From a virus, in the IMG/VR virus record IMGVR_UViG_3300027849_000043, positions 1 to 29,743 of that record: a stretch of 29,743 nucleotides of DNA. One strand, written 5' to 3'. Both the position numbers and the translations under genes were made by a program. Positions 7,830-15,506 of this stretch are shown here, piece by piece. The number at the start of each line of letters is the position of its first letter. Position 1 is the first letter of the stretch. The notes under the pieces are model-generated. The model was not told the DNA's origin. It made no database searches and saw nothing but the letters and a program-made list of their open reading frames with translations.

Positions 7830-8234
7830 ATGCCAATGACAAGAACAGGCTCAATGGGAGCAGTAGAAGTACTAACTGGTAACATCGAATTCTTTACTTT
7901 GTTTACAAGTCTAGATATAACCGTAACAGGTGATTTTGCAGATGCTACACAAAAAGATTTTGAAAGTGTAGTACAAGTAATCGGACTTCGGGCAATGCCT
8001 ACAGTGATGAATAATCCTGTATTTTTAAATGGAGTCGGTGCAAACTTATTAGAAAACTACGGCGCACCAAGTATGACGGGGCAGGATACATTTTTTAAAT
8101 TTGCAACTGAACAGCCCGGCGCACACACACCATCAACATTAATAGACGAACTAGACCTTGTGGTACTAAATGCAGGGACTATTAATACTAAAACAGGTAT
8201 TAATATGGAATTTACTAAACAGGATTTATTGTAA
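7830..8234 (+). CDS. Small protein, probable virion component (third of three)
   Basis: The 134-residue product begins MPMTRTGSMGAVEVLTG. Alternating hydrophobic strands (FFTLFTSLDITVTG) suggest a beta-rich fold. No Cys or membrane segment is visible. It has a late-promoter-like box and an SD of its own. Unlike its two neighbours there is no terminator behind it. Its stop is one base from the next ATG, so it probably leads an operon that includes the membrane protein, the basic protein and the giant amidoligase gene. Function is unknown. Confidence 0.72.
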   Translation: MPMTRTGSMGAVEVLTGNIEFFTLFTSLDITVTGDFADATQKDFESVVQVIGLRAMPTVMNNPVFLNGVGANLLENYGAPSMTGQDTFFKFATEQPGAHTPSTLIDELDLVVLNAGTINTKTGINMEFTKQDLL

Positions 8235-8235
8235 A

Positions 8236-8484
8236 ATGGATGAGCGTAATCAACCACAGCCAGTAGAACAAGAAGTGTATGCACAAAAGGGTAACCTTGA
8301 GGCACACATTATTGCGGACATGCTCCGAATAGAGAGCATCACTACAGAATTAAGAGAATTCAAAGACGACACAAAACAAAGACTTAACAAACTAGAGAAT
8401 TGGCTTGTAGCAATAGTCGGTACAAGTTTTACAACACTTATTGCTGTTGTAATCGGTTTAGTTATTAACTTGTTTGGAAAGTAA
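8236..8484 (+). CDS. Small membrane protein, coiled coil plus C-terminal TM (XhlA/holin-like)
   Basis: I place the start at ATG 8236, directly after the previous TAA, giving 82 residues (MDERNQPQPVEQ). A longer frame reaching back to 8170 lies wholly within the preceding gene and has no supporting SD. Residues 20-55 form a charged helix with heptad spacing (IADMLRIESITTELREFK). Residues 56-80 form one hydrophobic segment (WLVAIVGTSFTTLIAVVIGL) that ends in LFGK. A short coiled coil plus one C-terminal membrane helix is the layout of XhlA-type haemolysin/holin accessory proteins, so a role in lysis is possible. T4 holin (gpT) is larger and has an N-terminal anchor, so this is not a T homologue. 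The last base of its TAA is the first base of the next ATG. Confidence 0.7.
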   Translation: MDERNQPQPVEQEVYAQKGNLEAHIIADMLRIESITTELREFKDDTKQRLNKLENWLVAIVGTSFTTLIAVVIGLVINLFGK

Positions 8485-8765
8485 TGAGATTAGCAGAACT
8501 AACAGAAGATACAATCACTGAAGCCAGGATGGTATGGCGTAGAAGTGGTAAGAAGATTAAACGTGCCGTTAGATGTACTAGTGGCAGACGTAAGGGCAGA
8601 GTAGTCAGTAATGTTTCTCAATGTTCAGCGCCAATCAATATGAAGAAGCGTATGACATTGAAAAAGACTAAAGCTCGTATGGGTGCAAGGCTTTCAAGAA
8701 AGTCGCAGAGAACAAAAAGACTTAACCCAGCAAGTCGAAGATTAAAAACATTAAACAGGCGATAA
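8484..8765 (+). CDS. Very basic small protein with capsid-targeting-like leader
   Basis: This is a 93-residue protein starting MRLAELTEDTITEARMVWRR. L6-T7-E8 fits the gp21 (L/I)-x-E rule. Everything after residue 15 is densely Arg/Lys (KKIKRAVRCTSGRRKGRVV, then KKRMTLKKTKARMGARLSRK), giving an extreme positive charge with two Cys (near C31 and C47). Composition is like histone tails or protamines, and T4 internal proteins are also small and basic. Packaging with the DNA, condensing it or protecting it on entry, is a reasonable inference. Similar small Arg-rich proteins occur in marine T4-like phages as conserved hypotheticals. The ATG overlaps the preceding stop. The giant gene follows after 3 bases. 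Confidence 0.75.
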   Translation: MRLAELTEDTITEARMVWRRSGKKIKRAVRCTSGRRKGRVVSNVSQCSAPINMKKRMTLKKTKARMGARLSRKSQRTKRLNPASRRLKTLNRR

Positions 8766-8768
8766 TAC

Positions 8769-11700
8769 ATGAAATTTACAGATGTTAGAACTTTAGAAAG
8801 TGTACTGGTAGAATATGGAATGAATTCAGGTTCAAGTACACCGACTAGTCAACAACAGACAGGGGCAACTGCAAAAGCAAATGCAACAAGCAATGCACCT
8901 AAGCCTAAAGTAGACAAAGGTAGTCCTACTGTAACTCCTGGCCTCGATGTTAAAGACGTAGAGCCTGAGAAAGTTGAACCAACATATACAAAAACTAAAG
9001 CCAAAGATATAGAAGTAGATGCTGAGTATCACGATGATAAAGGCGAAGTAGTAGGCAAAGTAATTAGTAAAGTTGGCAACTCCCCGAATCCAGACAAAGT
9101 TGTAGTACAAGATCCTAAGGGTGAGTATCAACTGGTCGAACCAGATGAAGAAGTACAAGTACTTAATGCTAGTAAACTATCTAAGTTAAGTAAGTCTAAT
9201 TCATCGCATCTTAAACTAAACAAAATAAAAACAGGCATGAAAAAACTTGTGCGTAAATTTAAGTTACGTGAACAAGGTGACGAGCAATTATTTGAAATCA
9301 ATTTTAACAAACCTGACATAGCCAAAGCGGCATTAGATGTAAACATTAAATGTGGGTTTGAAGCAGAAACAGTTTGGAATGACGTTGCTAATAGCTCTGA
9401 TGACGAAGACTGGTTAGATGACGAAAACTGGTACAACATCGAAGACTATGTGTACGAGCAAGAAGGTAGCAGAAGCGTAGAAGCAGTGCAAGAATCGTAT
9501 AGAGAGTGGATGTATGATAAAGCATACGAATACGAAAGCGAGATTATTCAACGTATGGTATCAGACCGTAAAGAAGATGAAGAATATATAGACGCTTTTG
9601 TTGACGATAAATTAGACATGGATGAAGTTGAAGAGTACAAAGAATCATTTTTAGCCAGTGTAGATGCTGATGACAGAGACGAGTTTGCAGATTGGGACCT
9701 TCAAGCATTTGCAAGACAGTATGCAGAAGAAGTAAAAGAAGATGAACTTATAGAATGGCTCGAAGAAAGCATTAGAGACAATGGTGAAGCAATGGAAGAA
9801 GCCGTTGAACAAGCAGAAGAAGAGTATCCTATAGACACATGGGCCAGCGATGAACACGGTAGCTGGCTGAGTGCATTAAGTTCGCTAGACATATATCTGC
9901 ATAACCCAAACAGTGGCGGCGGCGTAGAAGAAGTTGCCGCTGAACTAACACGTTGGACAGACAAGAGCAGTGAATTTAAAGAAGTAGAAGCAGGTGAATA
10001 TCACAGCGGCTACGGAGCAGACCAGACGTACTGGCGTGTAGAAGATGACAGTTCAATTGAATCAGACGGCGGCACTGGTGCAGAGCTTATTAGTCCGGTA
10101 TATGATTCACCTAGAGACATGCTACACGAAATGAAGAGCATGTTTGAGTGGATGTCCGGCGAAGGTGTTGAAACTAATAGAAGTTGTGGACTACATGTAA
10201 CAATGAGTTTAAACAGCGAGACTCCTCAAGAAGTAAACAAAGTAAAACTTGCTGTGTTATTAGGCGACAAGTATTTGTTAAGTACATTTGGCAGATCCAG
10301 TAACAGTTATGCCAAGAGTCAATACGATAATTTAAAGAAAGCCGCAGAGAAATTAAAGTCAAATCCAGAAGATATGAAGTCTATAGAAGGGATTGAGAGA
10401 ATAATCTCTAGCGGTATTAGTACTGGCAAGTTTAGTAGTATTAACTTCAAAACTGACAAAGACGGTACAACCGGTAACAACTTAATTGAATTTAGAATCG
10501 GTGGCGGTGATGATTATCACACTAATTTTGACATAGCCGCTAAAGCAGTTATACGTTATGCGGCTACAATGAGCTCGGCATACAGTGATCAAACACATAA
10601 TACCGATTATGCAAAAGCGTTATTTAAACTGATTAACAGTTTAGACGCAGTTGATCCAAAAGACGAAGAGCGTATCAAAGGCAGATTCGATGTTGAACTT
10701 CCTATAGTAGATACAATTAAACCATTTTTCTCAAAAGGCGGATATATTGATTCAATGGATCATGTTGCTGTAGCAGTTAACAACTTAACTCGTTACAGAA
10801 AGTTAATTAGTCCAGGCGCAGATGAGGCATGGAAAGAAGCAGTTAAGAAATGGGAAACAGAAACAGGTTCGAAGCATGTAGAAGAAGCTACTGACGGTGA
10901 ACCGATTACGGGTTATGCAAAACCTAGAAAATTAGCACCTAGCAAAGAAGCACCTGCATTTTTAAAGAAAGCACAAGAAGCCTTTGTAAATGCAATAGCA
11001 CAAGCTGGGTATGATTTAAGCCAAAATTTAAATAGAGGATCACTGAATGCAAAAGCAATTGGTGTATTCCGAAATACATTAAAAGACTTTGAACTTGATT
11101 ACAACAAACTTGATACTATGGTAAACGCTCAGGCTGACTATGTTACTAAAGACCGTGATATAGAACAACAAGCATTACTCAGTAGAATACAAAACGGTGT
11201 CAATAGATTGTTTAAAAAGGCAATTGTTACATTACCTGCATTCTTAACATCACCACAAGTTGAGAAAATTATAAAAGGGCTATGGCGAGCAAGCAACGGC
11301 GAAGCAACAACATCAGGCGAACAAGGTGACAAGTTCTTTAAAGCTATTGCTAAAGCAACAAATCAAGATGACGAGACAATTGCTTATGCATGGGATCAGC
11401 TTCCTAAACGAGAGTGGAAGGTTTTTTATAGGACGTTGGTTAACGGATCGTATAACTCCGCTGGTATTAACAAAGACGGCAGTTGGTTTAAAGTAGGCAA
11501 TCCTGTTAACGAAAAAGGTGTAGAACAACTAATAAAGCACTTGGACAGTTATGAAGACTATGACCACCCAGTTGCAGTAGGACATAATCCTAACGGCACT
11601 GGCGATGACGACTATACTGATAACGCATTAAGCAAGATGATAATTAAACTAAGAGCACGGTTTGATGAACTAACACGAATAAAAGAAACAAACCCTGCAA

Positions 11701-14525
11701 TGTACTACGACTCAGCCGCTGAAGTCAGTGAGTTAATAAAGGCAATGACTCCCAAGCTGACTACTAATCCAAACCACCCAATGACGGACTTTGATCCTGC
11801 ACTAAACGATATAGACCCTCATAGAGACTCAGATGACGGATTGGACTATTTTGGTATGACATATTCAACAACAGAAGAACTTATGAAAGTTGTTGCACTT
11901 ATTGACAACCAAGAAGCACCTGACCCATTTAGTAGTGAACCTATGTCTCGTGTCAGAGATCTAATGCAACAATATATAAGAGATGTATTTGACAGGCACT
12001 TTAGAGCTAAGAACCGATACGGCGCCGATGTGTTCGATGCAGGTAAGTTACCTGTATTGTTGAAGGCACGAACAGATGCAATATCTAACTTTATAAACGG
12101 TGTAGATAAAATATCACAGAAACTAGGATTTGATTCTGCTAACATTGATGTAGACAAGAAAACACAATTAATGCAGAAGCAAAAGAAGTTTATGGATAAG
12201 CATGGAGAGCAACGACTTGCAAAATTAAATGCTTGGTCGTATGGCGGAGAGGTATATTATGCAAAGAGTACAGTAGGATCCGCAAACAAATTAGCAAACA
12301 TGACAGACGAGGAAATTTCAAATGCGTTTGATATGAATGCGTCCATGCATAAGTCTAAGTACCGCGATGTGTTAGTAATGCCACATGCCCACAAATTTAC
12401 AGCCTTGCAGGCTCAGGAAATCTATGACAATGTTCAACGTTACGGCAGTAACTGGAGATACGATATATCAATAAGGATACTTGCAAAGTTCAAGATGGTG
12501 TACGAGATAGAATTTAAAGATTTAAACAGTAGATATGTTTCTTGGAAACAAGACCTTGCCTTAATAAAGTTGACAAAACAAAAGAGAGTTGCAATAACAG
12601 ATGAACTGGGTGACGGCAGAATAGGCGGAAAGCCATATGACTTCGCACCACTAATTCCACAACAGTATTTACAAGGCCCACACGGAGAACCGTTTGATTT
12701 AGGTTCAGCGGCGGCATGGGCCTCACAGAACCCAGAACTGTCTAAAAAAATAAAAGCAGAAGAGACCCCAATGAATAAAGAAAGTGCATTTGATAAATTT
12801 GATAAGTTGCCGTTGGAAGAGCAGATAAACATTATTAGTAAAATTAGCAAAGAAAAAATTGATAAAATTTACGAAGCATCAAAGGATATTCCTAGTGGAC
12901 AACACCTATGGAACGTGGCATATAAAGATGGTAGTAATAAAGAAGTAATGGCGTCAAGTCCATATGCTGTTTATCTACAATTAGCACCTGGGGTGCGCCA
13001 TCCGGAGAAGCAAAAGAAAGCATTGGGAATCAAAAGTATAAAAAAAGTGAGACAGCCTAATCGAAAGCCTAAAGGCTCGTTTGGATTTAGCAATAAAGGT
13101 TTTACTAAAGATCGAAGAGAACTTAAAAAAGCTAAAGATACAGAGTTTAAGAAAGACCCGGATTCATATGTACATGATAGAAATAGAGTTGGAGTTGAGG
13201 AAAATGTACCAGACTTTAAGCAAGTAGATACAATAAATGATTTACTAGCAGACCATTTTCCTGTAGGCGACCTTAAAAAGCAAATGTTGGCTTACCAAGC
13301 AATACCTGTTCCTGCAATGCTAGACAATTTTAGAAGGTTGCGAGCAGAGGCCGGCGACGATGCATGTGCGAGAAATATACTACAGATGTTTGTAGGTGTA
13401 TTACCAGATGCAACGAAAGCACAGATTAATTTATCTGAATGGAGCAAACAGCACGTTACTAAACTAATTAACGAGTATACTGACTTAGGTGTTGAAAAAG
13501 ATACTATTATTAAAACTATTAGCGGACTAGATGCCAGCAATGAGCAACATGCTAATATACTAGATAGAATTTACAAATTACTTAACAGTGACCATATTGG
13601 TAAAACGTTAGACAAAGCATTTAGTTTTCCATTAATGGACGAGCCACTATCAGATAAGCAAAAATTAAAAGTTATACAAGATGTAACAAGGATAATCGGC
13701 GGACTAGACAGTGACTATGGCACAATGAGCGGCTTCATAGCACGTTTAGAGAAACAAGGCACTGTAGTAAACATTAAAGAGTTAAACAAACCTATTAACA
13801 GTTTCCAAGCAGTGTTCGGAGATGATATATCTATATCAGCCTTTAGGGCATTAACATCATATGGTGTTGGTGTTAACCAAAAAGGTCCAGGTGAATATGG
13901 CTTGGCATGTTTAAGTAATCAGATTAGCCTTGCAGTAGGTGAAGGTGACTTGGAGATCAAGGGCATAGGCAAAGTAGAACTTAAAGCGGCTACTAGTAGC
14001 ACAGGCGGAAGAATTGGTTACGGCGGCGGAAGTCAAAAGGCTAAGAGAGCAGTTATCGACAAGTACGCAGAATACATTCCAACTATTATGTCATCCATTG
14101 GCGGACAAGGTGGAAGTTTAGGTTGGACTAAATTTATAAACGGTTTGAACGTAGACTTACCAGCAACTGATGTAAATAATCAGAAAGTAAGAAAAGCAAT
14201 AGCACAGGAACTATTCACAATGGATATGGAAGGCTATGCTGGCCCATTATGTGATGCTATAGCAACGCAGACGGATATAACCCAACTTGAAAATGTTTAC
14301 TTAACACAAAACTTCTTATGGTATAAGAACAGAGATGATTTTGACGGGCTATTGCTAATAAGTATACCTAATATGAAAACTGCAATGATTAAGAATGAAA
14401 AAGATTTGATTGCATTTAGACGTAGCGGACATTCAATGTCAACGTCAATTAGTGTTATACCAACACAAGCAGGCGCTGGTAGAGAGCAATGGGCTCAGTT
14501 AAGTCTTAACAAAGGTGTACTATAG
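8769..14525 (+). CDS. Giant protein with amidoligase domain and PD-(D/E)XK-like C-terminal motif
   Basis: The product is 1918 residues. It starts MKFTDVRTLESVLVEYG, with L13-V14-E15 as a possible prohead-protease site. Residues 20-170 are a disordered linker. Residues 192-600 match the putative amidoligase family (COOH-NH2 ligase superfamily): CGFEAET (195-201), an acidic insert 205-360, YWRVEDDSSIE (421-431), GAELISPV (437-444), SCGLHV (472-477) and LIEFRIGGG (572-580). Such enzymes join a carboxyl to an amine using ATP. Middle regions (610-1700) are not recognised. Near the C-terminus D1727, E1737 and K1739 (GDLEI, then VELKAA, then GGRIGYGGG) resemble the PD-(D/E)XK nuclease core. No membrane segment is visible. 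The stop overlaps the GTG of the superoxide dismutase gene by one base, so both are probably made together. The large size and leader suggest a virion-associated protein. Confidence 0.85.
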   Translation: MKFTDVRTLESVLVEYGMNSGSSTPTSQQQTGATAKANATSNAPKPKVDKGSPTVTPGLDVKDVEPEKVEPTYTKTKAKDIEVDAEYHDDKGEVVGKVISKVGNSPNPDKVVVQDPKGEYQLVEPDEEVQVLNASKLSKLSKSNSSHLKLNKIKTGMKKLVRKFKLREQGDEQLFEINFNKPDIAKAALDVNIKCGFEAETVWNDVANSSDDEDWLDDENWYNIEDYVYEQEGSRSVEAVQESYREWMYDKAYEYESEIIQRMVSDRKEDEEYIDAFVDDKLDMDEVEEYKESFLASVDADDRDEFADWDLQAFARQYAEEVKEDELIEWLEESIRDNGEAMEEAVEQAEEEYPIDTWASDEHGSWLSALSSLDIYLHNPNSGGGVEEVAAELTRWTDKSSEFKEVEAGEYHSGYGADQTYWRVEDDSSIESDGGTGAELISPVYDSPRDMLHEMKSMFEWMSGEGVETNRSCGLHVTMSLNSETPQEVNKVKLAVLLGDKYLLSTFGRSSNSYAKSQYDNLKKAAEKLKSNPEDMKSIEGIERIISSGISTGKFSSINFKTDKDGTTGNNLIEFRIGGGDDYHTNFDIAAKAVIRYAATMSSAYSDQTHNTDYAKALFKLINSLDAVDPKDEERIKGRFDVELPIVDTIKPFFSKGGYIDSMDHVAVAVNNLTRYRKLISPGADEAWKEAVKKWETETGSKHVEEATDGEPITGYAKPRKLAPSKEAPAFLKKAQEAFVNAIAQAGYDLSQNLNRGSLNAKAIGVFRNTLKDFELDYNKLDTMVNAQADYVTKDRDIEQQALLSRIQNGVNRLFKKAIVTLPAFLTSPQVEKIIKGLWRASNGEATTSGEQGDKFFKAIAKATNQDDETIAYAWDQLPKREWKVFYRTLVNGSYNSAGINKDGSWFKVGNPVNEKGVEQLIKHLDSYEDYDHPVAVGHNPNGTGDDDYTDNALSKMIIKLRARFDELTRIKETNPAMYYDSAAEVSELIKAMTPKLTTNPNHPMTDFDPALNDIDPHRDSDDGLDYFGMTYSTTEELMKVVALIDNQEAPDPFSSEPMSRVRDLMQQYIRDVFDRHFRAKNRYGADVFDAGKLPVLLKARTDAISNFINGVDKISQKLGFDSANIDVDKKTQLMQKQKKFMDKHGEQRLAKLNAWSYGGEVYYAKSTVGSANKLANMTDEEISNAFDMNASMHKSKYRDVLVMPHAHKFTALQAQEIYDNVQRYGSNWRYDISIRILAKFKMVYEIEFKDLNSRYVSWKQDLALIKLTKQKRVAITDELGDGRIGGKPYDFAPLIPQQYLQGPHGEPFDLGSAAAWASQNPELSKKIKAEETPMNKESAFDKFDKLPLEEQINIISKISKEKIDKIYEASKDIPSGQHLWNVAYKDGSNKEVMASSPYAVYLQLAPGVRHPEKQKKALGIKSIKKVRQPNRKPKGSFGFSNKGFTKDRRELKKAKDTEFKKDPDSYVHDRNRVGVEENVPDFKQVDTINDLLADHFPVGDLKKQMLAYQAIPVPAMLDNFRRLRAEAGDDACARNILQMFVGVLPDATKAQINLSEWSKQHVTKLINEYTDLGVEKDTIIKTISGLDASNEQHANILDRIYKLLNSDHIGKTLDKAFSFPLMDEPLSDKQKLKVIQDVTRIIGGLDSDYGTMSGFIARLEKQGTVVNIKELNKPINSFQAVFGDDISISAFRALTSYGVGVNQKGPGEYGLACLSNQISLAVGEGDLEIKGIGKVELKAATSSTGGRIGYGGGSQKAKRAVIDKYAEYIPTIMSSIGGQGGSLGWTKFINGLNVDLPATDVNNQKVRKAIAQELFTMDMEGYAGPLCDAIATQTDITQLENVYLTQNFLWYKNRDDFDGLLLISIPNMKTAMIKNEKDLIAFRRSGHSMSTSISVIPTQAGAGREQWAQLSLNKGVL

Positions 14526-15490
14526 TGAGAACGACAGACTTTACAAGTTGCCCTAGAACAAAAGCAAAGACGTGCGAGTGTGCTAGTGTTAGTACTATCC
14601 AGGAAGCACAAGAAACAGTTAAAGCAGTAGTGCAACTAGAACATGTTGAAGGCGACATTACTGGTGCAATAGTTATGAAGCAAGAACCTGATAGCCCTAC
14701 TATTATACGAGGTATAATTAAAGGACTTACTCCGGGTAAACATGGATTCCATGTACACGAATTTGGTGACCTAAGCGATGGTTGTGCAAGTGCTGGTGGA
14801 CATTACAATCCAGATAACAGTGAGCATGGCGGATTGTCTGACGGACACATCGGTGATTTAGGAAACATTGTTGCTAACGAGGACGGCATCGCAAAATTTA
14901 AGATTGTTGCTAGGCGTGTGGATTTAACTGGCGAGCGTAGTATTGTTGGCAGAGCAATAGTTATACATGCAGGCGAAGATGACTTAGGCACAGGCGGTGA
15001 CGATGAAAGTCTTAAGACAGGCAATGCTGGCGATAGATTAGCATGTGGTGTTGTACGATTGAGAAAGGGCATAGAAGAAAGTTATGTTAGACCAATACAC
15101 GAAAAGACTTTTGCTAGAAACGAGTTACCGCAAATTAATAGACAGCATATACAAGATTCCGACTTTAACTATAAAGAAGGCGAGATGACCATAGATAAGA
15201 TTAAGCCAGTACAGACTCAACGTGTAGATGGCTTGGCAAAGAAATCTCGAGATGTATTTTTAAACAATGAAGACAAACCGTTCATAGTAGACAAAAAGGG
15301 TTACTTGATTAATGGGCACCATAGATTTGATGCCGCAAATGTATTAGGTATTAAACGTGTAAAAACGATTATGATAGATGCAGACATTGAAGAAGTAATG
15401 CAAGTCTTTTCACATACCAGTAGTGAGCAACAAGTAATGGCAGAGAATTACTTTAAAGATTTACTTAAATCAAAACTCCTCAAAAAATAA
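14525..15490 (+). CDS. sodC: Cu/Zn superoxide dismutase fused to ParB-like domain
   Basis: This 321-residue protein starts at GTG 14525, with AAAGGTG 9-15 bases upstream as SD. Residues 32-180 are a complete Cu/Zn SOD domain: GFHVHEFGD (H76, H78 for Cu), AGGHYNPDNSEHGG (bridging H93, Zn H101), H108 and D111 for Zn, H148 for Cu, disulfide C87/C174 and R171 at the substrate channel. All metal ligands are present, so 2 O2- + 2 H+ to H2O2 + O2 should be catalysed. Residues 195-290 look like the ParB/Srx fold: IKPVQ, then KPFIVDKKGY, then INGHHRFDAANVLG (G264-R267). There is no signal peptide. The N-terminal 27 residues are Cys-containing and end with I25-Q26-E27, a possible prohead-protease site just before the SOD domain. 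It is coupled to the giant amidoligase gene. Cu/Zn SOD is rare in phages. Confidence 0.92.
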   Translation: MRTTDFTSCPRTKAKTCECASVSTIQEAQETVKAVVQLEHVEGDITGAIVMKQEPDSPTIIRGIIKGLTPGKHGFHVHEFGDLSDGCASAGGHYNPDNSEHGGLSDGHIGDLGNIVANEDGIAKFKIVARRVDLTGERSIVGRAIVIHAGEDDLGTGGDDESLKTGNAGDRLACGVVRLRKGIEESYVRPIHEKTFARNELPQINRQHIQDSDFNYKEGEMTIDKIKPVQTQRVDGLAKKSRDVFLNNEDKPFIVDKKGYLINGHHRFDAANVLGIKRVKTIMIDADIEEVMQVFSHTSSEQQVMAENYFKDLLKSKLLKK

Positions 15491-15493
15491 TAA

Positions 15494-15502
15494 TATAAAT
15501 AC
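15494..15502 (+). promoter_or_regulatory. Late promoter, perfect TATAAATAC box
   Basis: TATAAATAC is identical to the T4 late consensus. It ends only 4 bases before ATG 15507. In T4 transcription starts a few bases after this box, so the transcript would begin at or inside the start codon. Confidence 0.6.
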
Positions 15503-15506
15503 TGCT

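Noticed and set aside
8170-8235. Upstream extension of the small membrane protein
   Set aside because: It lies inside the 7830 gene. ATG 8236 directly after that stop fits the tight packing of the region.
14525-14620. Signal peptide on the Cu/Zn superoxide dismutase
   Set aside because: The N-terminal 27 residues are polar with several Cys, Lys and Glu and no hydrophobic core, so export by Sec is not supported.
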